Below, piece by piece: positions 48,077 to 55,478 of a stretch of DNA of 64,000 nucleotides (positions are counted from its first letter, which is position 1; every line of letters begins with the position of its first letter). The notes under the pieces were generated by a model. That model was given only the letters and a program-made list of their open reading frames with translations. It had not been told where the DNA came from and did no database searches. Source of the DNA: Frederiksenia canicola (GTDB lineage Bacteria; Pseudomonadota; Gammaproteobacteria; Enterobacterales; Pasteurellaceae); assembly GCF_011455495.1 (NCBI RefSeq), contig NZ_CP015029.1:648740-712739 (forward strand). The letters run 5' to 3'. The position numbers and the translations under genes are program-made.

Positions 48077-49087
48077 ATGGTAAAACAAAAAATAACTCCT
48101 AGAGAAGATAAAGCTCTATATATCTTAAATATTGCAAAATTACAGATAGGGGATATCATATTAGAGTCTGGGGATTCATGGTATTCGAATGGTATAAAAC
48201 TTGCAACAAACAGCCAATACTCACATGCTAAAATTTGTTGGAGTCAAGGTTCTTGTATTGAAGCATTGTCTGATGGCGTTCATTCCAATAATATAAAGAG
48301 GACGCTATATAAACAACCTAGTGATGTTAAAGTATTAAGGTATAAAAAAGATATTACTCCTTATGTTGATAGGATAGTTTCTAGCGTAAGGAGTAAAATT
48401 GGAACACCATATTCTACATTATTGGCAATTGGAACTAAGATTCCTTTTATTACTGATGATGATCGTAAACAATTTTGTTCAAAGTTAGTAGCTTTAGCAT
48501 TTAAAGATGCAGGAATAAATTTAGTTCAGGAGGCTGAAATTTGTACACCCGCTGATCTTGAAAATAGTCAAGAGCTTGAATGTGTAAATGATTGTATAGA
48601 TTTAGCAACACAAGAAGAAATTGAGTTTGCAAAAAGTGAAAATTTTTTAGAGGTTCAAAAGAAAAGTACAAACTTTTTAATTGATGAGTGTTCCAAGTTA
48701 GCGAATGCTGAATTTTTGACTCTGCAGGATGTAGAATTATTTCTTATAAACAATAGAGAATTCGACCAATGTTTCTCTGATATATTGCAGAAATCAGGAT
48801 ATTTAACATTATTAGAAGATTTTGAAATACCTAAAAACAAATATAGGTATGATGATAATGAATTAGATAAATTTTTGAATACTACAGATATTGATCTTAT
48901 TTTCGAATATGAATTACAAAAAAAATTGTGTAAAAGACATTATGAAACATATATTCAAGCTAAAAATAATGCTATAGATTTAAATCTAAAATATTTTGAC
49001 CTGATAAATGATTTGTACACTAGATTAGTTAATATTCATTGCAACTCAGCAGAACGATTTTTAAGACGAATTAAACATAAGAAATAG
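48077..49087 (+). CDS. YiiX/NlpC-P60-like permuted papain-fold hydrolase, AT-rich accessory gene
   Basis: The first 170 residues look like a permuted NlpC/P60 (YiiX/YebB-like) cysteine hydrolase. LQIGDIILESGDSWYSNGI opens the domain, the catalytic His is in QYSHAKICW (about residue 51), and the catalytic Cys is in KQFCSKLVALAFKDAG (about residue 135). Such enzymes cut amide or thioester bonds; the order His before Cys marks the permuted group. The remaining 165 residues are helical, acidic and unrecognised. No signal peptide is visible. Base composition is clearly more AT-rich than the purL or tat genes around it, and REP palindromes lie just after it, which suggests a horizontally gained gene. 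Its role is unknown; effector or defence functions are possible. Confidence 0.62.
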   Translation: MVKQKITPREDKALYILNIAKLQIGDIILESGDSWYSNGIKLATNSQYSHAKICWSQGSCIEALSDGVHSNNIKRTLYKQPSDVKVLRYKKDITPYVDRIVSSVRSKIGTPYSTLLAIGTKIPFITDDDRKQFCSKLVALAFKDAGINLVQEAEICTPADLENSQELECVNDCIDLATQEEIEFAKSENFLEVQKKSTNFLIDECSKLANAEFLTLQDVELFLINNREFDQCFSDILQKSGYLTLLEDFEIPKNKYRYDDNELDKFLNTTDIDLIFEYELQKKLCKRHYETYIQAKNNAIDLNLKYFDLINDLYTRLVNIHCNSAERFLRRIKHKK

Positions 49088-49110
49088 TCGTTTTGATAGA
49101 AAATCCCCTC

Positions 49111-49138
49111 CGATGGCGCAAGCGTTCACGCTTGTGCC
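49111..49138 (+). repeat. REP-like palindrome 1a
   Basis: CGATGGC is followed by GCAAGCG, a TTCA loop and CGCTTGTGCC. It is an imperfect palindrome with a GATG head, the build of REP elements. An inverted partner is at 49215-49242. Confidence 0.7.
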
Positions 49139-49166
49139 TATTAGTTCCTAATTTAATGCTTATCTA

Positions 49167-49207
49167 AAAGCCCAAATATCCAACTCAAATCAGGATATTT
49201 GGGCTTT
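49167..49207 (+). terminator. Terminator-like hairpin between REP 1a and 1b
   Basis: AAAGCCCAAATATCC and GGATATTTGGGCTTT form a 15-bp perfect stem with an 11-base loop. It may end the 48077 gene transcript or be part of the REP composite. Confidence 0.7.
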
Positions 49208-49214
49208 ATCTTTT

Positions 49215-49242
49215 GGCACAAGCGTGGGTGCTTGCGCCATCG
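49215..49242 (-). repeat. REP-like palindrome 1b (inverted partner of 1a)
   Basis: On the minus strand it reads CGATGGCGCAAGC, ACCCA, then CGCTTGTGCC, the same as 1a except in the loop. Together they form a BIME-like inverted pair 173 bases before a RAYT relic. Confidence 0.7.
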
Positions 49243-49331
49243 TTAGCTTTTCCTATCATTTGTTGTAAATCATTGTTTCCACAAATAACAAGCAGTCAGA
49301 TTTTTGTGAAAGTTTGCAAAGGCAGGATTAT

Positions 49332-49353
49332 TTTTGCGATCTCGGTCGCAAAA
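49332..49353 (+). promoter_or_regulatory. Perfect CRP-S site upstream of RAYT relic 1
   Basis: TTTTGCGA, spacer TCTCGG, TCGCAAAA: a full match to both CRP-S half-sites, better than the com operon site. A TATATA at 49376-49381 lies at a distance suiting CRP activation near -44, and the relic's ATG follows at 49416. Confidence 0.85.
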
Positions 49354-49415
49354 TTGTATTGTGTGATGGTGTTTTTATATAAGCTATTTATGCTTATCCC
49401 ATTTAAGGAGGGGCA

Positions 49416-49658
49416 ATGAGCCAAAAATATAAATTTCACGAAAAGAGCGGTGCTTATTTTGTGAGTTTTGCAACCGTTTATTGGGTTGATGTGTTTATTC
49501 GGGAAATTTATTTTGAAGCTGTTATTCAAGCATTGGCATTTTGTCGTAAAGAACGGGGTATGTTGATTTATGGTTATTGCATTATGCCTAGTCATATTCA
49601 TTTGTTATTTCAGGCAAAGGAACAAAATGTCAATTTCAATACCATAAATATAAATTAA
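49416..49658 (+). pseudogene. REP-associated tyrosine transposase (RAYT), 3'-truncated relic 1
   Basis: The 80 residues cover the N-terminus of an IS200-like Y1 transposase: MSQKYKFHEKSGAYFVSFAT, then a helix region and the HUH metal motif HIHLLFQAKEQN (about residues 64-75). After that the frame turns into unrelated residues (NFNTININ) and stops, so the catalytic Tyr and the C-terminal KLNYIHNNP region are missing. A perfect CRP-S site and an AAGGAGGGG Shine-Dalgarno lie upstream, so the relic may still be transcribed. Relic 2 at 50102 is closely related. Confidence 0.82.
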
Positions 49659-49677
49659 AAAAAAGCCTCAAAAACTG

Positions 49678-49686
49678 ACCGCACTT
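49678..49686 (-). repeat. Hin-type uptake sequence core
   Basis: On the minus strand this is AAGTGCGGT followed by CAGTTTTT, the 9-base core of the Haemophilus-type uptake sequence. Elsewhere in the window the Apl type (ACAAGCGGT) dominates. Confidence 0.6.
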
Positions 49687-49712
49687 TTCCCTTAACAACG
49701 AGCCTCAAAACA

Positions 49713-49744
49713 AAAAACAGCACGCTAATTAACGTGCTGTTTTT
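49713..49744 (-). terminator. Terminator attached to the rho remnant
   Basis: AAAAACAGCACG and CGTGCTGTTTTT form a 12-bp stem with an 8-base loop, 16 bases after the rho remnant stop. It looks like the native rho terminator moved together with the 3' end. Confidence 0.8.
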
Positions 49745-49759
49745 AACTTTTGCCATTCC

Positions 49760-49879
49760 TTACGAACGTTTCATAATCTCGAAGAACTCTTCGTTGGTTT
49801 TGGCGACCACCAGTTTGTCGATAAGGAATTCCATCGCTTCCACTTCGCCCATTGGATTAAGGATTTTACGTAGAATCCA
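49760..49879 (-). pseudogene. rho: Remnant of the rho 3' end (39 codons)
   Basis: The minus strand encodes [18 protein letters not shown] and then [20 protein letters not shown] plus S and stop. This matches the C-terminus of transcription terminator Rho (E. coli has VLRKIIHPMGEIDAMEF and a NDDFFEMMKRS end). It is cut off sharply at a run of C that starts REP 2a. The full gene, which is essential, must be elsewhere. The well-kept reading frame suggests a recent capture. Confidence 0.88.
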
Positions 49880-49884
49880 CCCCC

Positions 49885-49912
49885 CGATGGCGCTCATGTC
49901 CACACGAGTGCC
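49885..49912 (+). repeat. REP-like palindrome 2a
   Basis: CGATGGCGCTCATGTCC then ACACGAGTGCC: the same GATGGCGC head as REP 1a and 1b but CTC/GAG stem bases. It starts directly at the broken end of the rho remnant. Confidence 0.6.
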
Positions 49913-49937
49913 TTTTTAATACCTAATTCAGTTAAAA

Positions 49938-49962
49938 GCACTCGTCACAGACGAGCGCTATC
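49938..49962 (-). repeat. REP-like palindrome 2b
   Basis: GCACTCGTCACAG then ACGAGCGCTATC is a hairpin (CTCGT with ACGAG). On the minus strand it begins GATAGCGCTCGT, so it is the inverted partner of 2a. It lies 140 bases before RAYT relic 2. Confidence 0.6.
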
Positions 49963-50002
49963 TTCCTTGTTAGTCTTACTTTTAGCTCTCTAAAATTTTT
50001 CT

Positions 50003-50024
50003 TTTTGTGATCTGTATCGAGAAA
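50003..50024 (+). promoter_or_regulatory. Degenerate CRP-S-like site upstream of RAYT relic 2
   Basis: TTTTGTGA, spacer TCTGTA, TCGAGAAA. The halves keep the spacing and most bases of CRP-S, including the TCTG start of the spacer seen in the com site. It lies 78 bases before the relic's ATG, comparable with 63 bases for relic 1. Confidence 0.6.
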
Positions 50025-50101
50025 CAAAATGAGAGAACTATTCAATTCAATATTTTTTGCTAAAGTTAACTTCTTTTTAGAAAGAGATAAACGATAATAA
50101 G

Positions 50102-50483
50102 ATGAGCAGAAAATATAAAATGAATAATCCTGATGGTGCTTATTTTGTGAGTTTTGCAACGGTTTATTGGGTTGATATTTTCATTCAGGAGAACATTTTC
50201 AAGCGATCATTCAGTCTTTAGCATTTTGTCATAAAGAATGGCTTTTATGGATCTTTGAGTGAACACGAAAAAAAGATCTAATGTTCAAAAATATCAATTT
50301 TGGCAACATCATAATCAGCCTATTGAAATTTATTCCCAAAAGTTTTTTGAAGAAAAACTAAACTATATTCACAATAATCCTGTCGTTAGCGGTTTTGTTT
50401 CTGAAATATGGGAATGGAAATATAGCAGTGCAAAAAATTATTGTGGTTTAACGTCTATATTAGAAATAGATTTAGCTGTTTAA
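50102..50483 (+). pseudogene. REP-associated tyrosine transposase (RAYT), frameshifted and internally deleted relic 2
   Basis: It starts MSRKYKMNNPDGAYFVSFAT like relic 1. A frameshift near 50200 moves the frame to HFQAIIQSLAFCHK. There an internal deletion joins directly to EWLLWIFE, followed by a second frameshift into KKRSNVQKYQFWQHHNQPIE and the conserved C-terminus EKLNYIHNNPV, SGFV and YSSAKNYCGL. The HUH region is gone. With relic 1 (which keeps the HUH but lacks the C-terminus) almost a whole RAYT can be reconstructed. REP 2b and REP 3 flank it as direct copies. Confidence 0.82.
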
Positions 50484-50492
50484 TATTAGATA

Positions 50493-50518
50493 ATCACCCG
50501 TCTCAGACGATTGCTATC
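50493..50518 (-). repeat. REP-like palindrome 3
   Basis: ATCACCCGTCTCAG then ACGATTGCTATC resembles REP 2b base for base in most positions, in the same orientation, 10 bases after RAYT relic 2. The similarity continues into the CTT-rich flank. Confidence 0.55.
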
Positions 50519-50572
50519 TTTTCTTAGACTTGCAAAACTTTCCCAAAAACGGACCGCTTGTCTTATGTTGTG

Positions 50573-50611
50573 TGCCTCTTGAGACGATGGTTTCAAGGGG
50601 CATCGTTTTTT
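50573..50611 (+). terminator. Terminator-like hairpin upstream of tatA
   Basis: TGCCTCTTGA and TCAAGGGGCA form a 10-bp stem with a 10-base loop, followed by TCGTTTTTT. It would insulate tatABC from the RAYT region. Confidence 0.72.
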
Positions 50612-50683
50612 GTTGTTTTCCATTGAATCTACTTTTCTGCGAATTTCTTGTAAATTTTCACTGTTTTCCCCTGCAAAAACTCG

Positions 50684-50689
50684 TATAAT
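50684..50689 (+). promoter_or_regulatory. Likely -10 element of tatABC
   Basis: A perfect TATAAT 47 bases before the tatA start; the -35 region is weak. Confidence 0.5.
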
Positions 50690-50735
50690 CGGCACACTTT
50701 TTCTTTAATTTTTTATACAAAAAGAGGTAAACACT

Positions 50736-50960
50736 ATGGGTGGTATCAGTATTTGGCAACTCGTGATTGTTGCGGTCATTATTTTGTTACTTTTCGGTAC
50801 AAAAAAATTGCGTAATTTAGGTTCTGATCTTGGCGAATCGGTCAAAGGTTTCAAAAAAGCGATGAGCGAAGACAAACCGCAAGATGCTGAATTCAACAAA
50901 GTTGAGCAAAAAGCGGAACAAGCCGTAGAACAAAAAGCGAAAGAAAAAGAGCAGGCGTAA
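50736..50960 (+). CDS. tatA: Sec-independent translocase subunit TatA
   Basis: TatA forms the protein-conducting assembly of the twin-arginine pathway. The 74-residue protein has a short periplasmic end, one membrane helix ([16 protein letters not shown]) with the FGTKKL hinge, an amphipathic helix ([18 protein letters not shown]) and a charged tail. AGAGG precedes the ATG. It is the first gene of tatABC. The substrates are folded, mostly cofactor-containing proteins. Confidence 0.96.
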   Translation: MGGISIWQLVIVAVIILLLFGTKKLRNLGSDLGESVKGFKKAMSEDKPQDAEFNKVEQKAEQAVEQKAKEKEQA

Positions 50961-50963
50961 TTC

Positions 50964-51524
50964 GTGTTTGATATTGGTTTTTCTGAACTCATTCTGATTT
51001 TTATCATCGGTTTGGTGGTGCTTGGTCCGAAGCGGTTGCCGATCGCCATTCGTACGGTGATGGGCTGGGTAAGGACGGTTCGTGGCCTGGCAGCAAATGT
51101 GCAGAATGAATTAGCACAAGAGCTAAAGTTGCAGGAGTTGCAAGAGAGCATTAAAAAAGCGGAAGAACTGAATTTAAGTCGCCTGTCGCCTGAATTAGAA
51201 AAAACGGTGGCGGATTTAAAACAATCGGCGGAAAAAATGAAAGGCGAGTTGGCGTCGGCAAAAGGGCAAATTCAAGCCTTGACCGATGAACAAGTCGCTG
51301 ACATCCAAGATCGGATTGAGCAGGAAGATAAACAGCTTGCCGACAATGCGGATGTGCAACATGTCGATGAAAACGCACCGCTTGCAGAACCTGAACACGC
51401 CGAGCTTTCCCCTGCAGAAATCGCTGAGCTTGCCGAAGCCGATGAAGAAAAACTGATGGCGTATTATCCGCCAGACGATGATTTAGCTTCCCCTGAAGGA
51501 CAGGATAAAAAGAATGTCAGTTGA
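50964..51524 (+). CDS. tatB: Sec-independent translocase subunit TatB
   Basis: TatB with TatC forms the receptor for twin-arginine signal peptides. It has the TatB-type N-terminus ([26 protein letters not shown]), with the conserved Glu in the helix and the GPKRLP hinge, then a long acidic, coiled tail (186 residues in all). The start is GTG at 50964, three bases after tatA. Its 3' end overlaps tatC by 11 bases. Acidic [16 protein letters not shown] repeats at the C-terminus are typical of poorly conserved TatB tails. Confidence 0.94.
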   Translation: MFDIGFSELILIFIIGLVVLGPKRLPIAIRTVMGWVRTVRGLAANVQNELAQELKLQELQESIKKAEELNLSRLSPELEKTVADLKQSAEKMKGELASAKGQIQALTDEQVADIQDRIEQEDKQLADNADVQHVDENAPLAEPEHAELSPAEIAELAEADEEKLMAYYPPDDDLASPEGQDKKNVS

Positions 51525-52257
51525 TGAATCGCAACCCCTTATTAGCCATTTAATTGAACTGCGTAACCGCTTACTTCGAGCGGTTATTTGCGTTTTAATT
51601 GTATTTGCGGTGTTGGTGTATTGGGCAAATGATATTTATGCTTTACTTGCCAGCCCGCTGACTGAGCGTTTGCCCGCTGGGGCAACGATGATTGCGACGA
51701 ATGTTGCAACGCCATTTTTTACCCCGATTAAACTGACCGCGATTGTCGCCGTGTTCTTATCGGTGCCGTACATTTTGTATCAGATTTGGGCGTTTGTCGC
51801 GCCTGCGTTATACAAGCAAGAAAAGCGGTTGGTATATCCCCTGCTGGTTTCAAGCACCTTGCTGTTCTATATCGGCGTAGCATTTGCCTACTATGTCGTT
51901 TTCCCGCTTGTATTCGGTTTTTTAACCAGCACGGCACCAGAAGGCGTTACTATCGCAACGGATATCAGTAGCTACTTGGATTTCGTGCTAACGATTTTCT
52001 TGGCATTTGGTCTCTGTTTTGAAGTGCCAGTGGCGATTATTTTGCTTTGTTGGTCAGGAGTCACTAGCCCTGATGATCTGCGAGCGAAACGGCCGTATAT
52101 TATCGTTGCAGCATTTGTTATTGGTATGTTGTTGACGCCACCCGATATTTTCTCACAGACTTTGCTTGCCGTGCCAATGGTACTACTGTTTGAAGTCGGG
52201 TTGCTTGTTTCTCGTTTCTATACTGCACCAGAAACAGAGCAGGAAAATAAAATTTAA
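51514..52257 (+). CDS. tatC: Sec-independent translocase subunit TatC
   Basis: This six-helix core receptor has 247 residues. It begins with the conserved cytoplasmic [12 protein letters not shown] (residues 11-22), which contacts the twin-arginine motif, and shows PFFTPIKLT, the [12 protein letters not shown] loop with conserved Pro and Glu, and [21 protein letters not shown]. The start lies inside tatB. A hairpin and an inverted pair of GTAG-type REP elements follow the gene. Confidence 0.96.
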   Translation: MSVDESQPLISHLIELRNRLLRAVICVLIVFAVLVYWANDIYALLASPLTERLPAGATMIATNVATPFFTPIKLTAIVAVFLSVPYILYQIWAFVAPALYKQEKRLVYPLLVSSTLLFYIGVAFAYYVVFPLVFGFLTSTAPEGVTIATDISSYLDFVLTIFLAFGLCFEVPVAIILLCWSGVTSPDDLRAKRPYIIVAAFVIGMLLTPPDIFSQTLLAVPMVLLFEVGLLVSRFYTAPETEQENKI

Positions 52258-52288
52258 TGGTACTATGCGGTGGCTATCGCCGCATAAT

Positions 52289-52314
52289 GTAGGGGCGGGC
52301 CTTTGTGTCCGCCC
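52289..52314 (+). repeat. GTAG-headed REP element, left
   Basis: GTAGGGGCGGGC, CTTTG, TGTCCGCCC: a GTAG tetranucleotide followed by an imperfect palindrome, the classical build of RAYT-mobilised REPs, and a different family from the GATGGCGC palindromes at 49.1-50.5 kb. Confidence 0.65.
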
Positions 52315-52358
52315 GTTTTCAATTTGCAAAAAATTCGGTCAAACCGACCGCTTGTTAT

Positions 52359-52384
52359 GGACGGACACGCAAGTCCTGCCCTAC
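52359..52384 (-). repeat. GTAG-headed REP element, right (inverted)
   Basis: On the minus strand it reads GTAGGGCAGGAC, TTGCG, TGTCCGTCC. Together with the left copy it forms an inverted pair between tatC and hemB, with an uptake sequence between them. Confidence 0.65.
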
Positions 52385-52416
52385 AAAAATTCCCTGTCGG
52401 CTGACCCTAATCTTAA

Positions 52417-53460
<1,044 letters not shown>

Positions 53461-53470
53461 TAGGATTAAA

Positions 53471-53499
53471 AAGGGCTTATATCTGAGATATAAGCCCTT
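53471..53499 (+). terminator. Bidirectional terminator between hemB and the acyl-CoA ligase gene
   Basis: AAGGGCTTATATCT and AGATATAAGCCCTT form a long stem with minimal loop between two converging genes. Confidence 0.8.
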
Positions 53500-53503
53500 A
53501 TGT

Positions 53504-55276
53504 TTAGCGATACATTTTTTCAATCTGTTCTTTATACCGCTGTAAAATCACTTTGCGCCGAAGTTTGAGCGTTGGCGTAATCTCTTCCATTTTCTGTGTA
53601 AAGGCTTCGGGCAATAGGGTGAATTTTTTCACTTGCTCGAAGCTCGCTAGCTCTTTTTGTAGCTCATTGATCCGCTTTTCAAACATCTGCACAATTTCGG
53701 AATTTTTAATCAAGTCCAAGCGGTCGTGATATTTGATATTGAGTTGTTTGGCGTATTCTTCCAAGCTCTCAAAACAAGGTACGATCAAGGCTGAAACGTA
53801 TTTCTTCGCATCGGCAATGACCGCAATTTGTTCGATGAATTTGTCTTTACCGATTTTGCCTTCGATATATTGCGGAGCGATGTATTTGCCATTTGAGGTT
53901 TTCATGAGTTCTTTAATGCGATCGGTGATAAATAAATGACCGCTTGCATCCAGTTCGCCGGCATCGCCCGTTTTTAAAAAGCCGTCTTCGGTGAAGGCTG
54001 CGGCGGTTTCTTCGGGCTTTTTGTAGTAGCCCCGCATCACCATGCCGCCTTTGACGAGAATTTCGTTGTCTTCGCCGATTTTTACTTCCACATTTGGCAT
54101 CAGTGTACCGATTGAATTTGGGTTGAAGCCTTTATCACTCCAGCAAGAAACCGTTGCGGTGGTTTCGGTCATGCCGTAGCCGAGTTTGATATTGATCCCA
54201 ATACTGTGGAAGAACATGCCAATCGTTGGTTCTAACTTCGCACCGCCGCAAGGCATCATTCGGATGCGTCCGCCCAGTAACGCCCGTAATTTCGAAAGCA
54301 CTAATTTGTTTGCGATCGCATATTGAGCGTTCAGCCATAACGATGGTTTTTTCGCCATAAAATGTTTTTCACCAACACGGATTGCCCAGTTAAACAACGC
54401 TCGGCGATGAGCTGGGGCTTTTTGCACTTTATCTAAAACGGCGGCGTAGATTTTTTCATACAAACGGGGAACGGCACACATTAAGGTTGGCTTCACTTCT
54501 GCCAAGGTTTCACGCACTAAGTTAGTGTCTTCCAAATAGCAGTTGGTTGCCCCACGATGTAAAATGTAGGAAATCCACGCCCGTTCGAAAATATGCGAAA
54601 ACGGTAGGAATGAAAGCGACACATCGTCTTCATTGACATTCAAGGCTTGGTCATGGTTTTGGAATTGGCAGGCAAGGTTGGCATAATCAAGCATTACGCC
54701 TTTTGGCTCGCCCGTGGTGCCAGAGGTGTAAATCAGCGTGAACAGATCGTCTAAGCGTTTTGTTGTAAGACGTTGGTTTAATTCGACTGTTTGTGGCTCA
54801 ACTTGGATAAAGTCTTCCCAATAGCACGCAATCGGTCGGCTGAACAGGTTAATTGATGGTTTCATCGCCACGATTTTGGTTAATTGTGTACAACTGTTCG
54901 CTATTTCGATCGCTTGATCGTACTGTGCTTGATCGCCCACAAAGAGAATTTTGATGTCGGCATTGTTTAAAATATATTCGACTTGTTTGGCCGTATTGGT
55001 GGCGTAAATTGGCACGGTTACCGCACGAATTTGCATCGTGCCGATGTCCGCGATAGTCCAGCGGGGCATATTGTTGGCGAAAATGCCAATTTTATCTTGA
55101 ATGCCAATGCCATTGGCAAGCAAGGCGTGAGAGAGTTGATTGACGTGAGATTGGAACTGTGCCCACGATAATGTCATCCATTTTCCTTCGTCTAAAAAAC
55201 GTAACGCGACACGATCAACGAGCCGTTCTGCTTGATAGCGGAAACGATTTACAAAGTGAAAATCGAGTAAATCCAT
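53504..55276 (-). CDS. fadD: AMP-dependent long-chain fatty acid-CoA ligase
   Basis: This activates fatty acids to acyl-CoA by way of acyl-AMP. The 590-residue protein has the AMP-binding P-loop [14 protein letters not shown] (about residues 182-195), [12 protein letters not shown], and [22 protein letters not shown]. It has the long ACSL/FAA1-type architecture ([18 protein letters not shown] end) rather than that of E. coli FadD, so the symbol is used loosely. It is a single gene; the upstream region has a perfect inverted pair of uptake sequences shared with the mrcB 3' end. Confidence 0.83.
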   Translation of the reverse strand: MDLLDFHFVNRFRYQAERLVDRVALRFLDEGKWMTLSWAQFQSHVNQLSHALLANGIGIQDKIGIFANNMPRWTIADIGTMQIRAVTVPIYATNTAKQVEYILNNADIKILFVGDQAQYDQAIEIANSCTQLTKIVAMKPSINLFSRPIACYWEDFIQVEPQTVELNQRLTTKRLDDLFTLIYTSGTTGEPKGVMLDYANLACQFQNHDQALNVNEDDVSLSFLPFSHIFERAWISYILHRGATNCYLEDTNLVRETLAEVKPTLMCAVPRLYEKIYAAVLDKVQKAPAHRRALFNWAIRVGEKHFMAKKPSLWLNAQYAIANKLVLSKLRALLGGRIRMMPCGGAKLEPTIGMFFHSIGINIKLGYGMTETTATVSCWSDKGFNPNSIGTLMPNVEVKIGEDNEILVKGGMVMRGYYKKPEETAAAFTEDGFLKTGDAGELDASGHLFITDRIKELMKTSNGKYIAPQYIEGKIGKDKFIEQIAVIADAKKYVSALIVPCFESLEEYAKQLNIKYHDRLDLIKNSEIVQMFEKRINELQKELASFEQVKKFTLLPEAFTQKMEEITPTLKLRRKVILQRYKEQIEKMYR

Positions 55277-55408
55277 TGTATAAAACCTGTTAAATAGTAG
55301 TTTGGCAAATGCCCGCTAATATAAAAGGTTACGTCTGAAAAAGCCAGAGAAAAATGAACAGTTGTACGCTGAAATTGTGAGGGGTGTCAGATTTGCAAAA
55401 AATTTGTC

Positions 55409-55459
55409 GGAACTGACCGCTTGTCAATGTAGAAAACGCATCTACAAGCGGTCAGTTCC
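55409..55459 (-). terminator. Inverted pair of uptake sequences after mrcB
   Basis: GGAACTGACCGCTTGT (55409-55424) and its exact complement (55444-55459) can form a 16-bp stem with a 19-base loop just downstream of the mrcB stop (55479). It may serve as terminator for mrcB. Confidence 0.6.
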
Positions 55460-55478
55460 AAGCCAAGTTTTGCAAATG

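Noticed and set aside
49760..49879. Small plus-strand reading frame across this stretch as a gene
   Set aside because: The minus strand is clearly the C-terminus of Rho; the plus-strand frame is its shadow.
50102..50483. Programmed frameshifting to express an intact transposase
   Set aside because: There are two frameshifts plus an internal deletion that removes the HUH region; no slippery sequence can restore a full protein.
49111..50518. Series of similar palindromes as a CRISPR array
   Set aside because: Spacing is irregular, orientation alternates and the repeats are imperfect hairpins; they fit REP elements beside RAYT genes.
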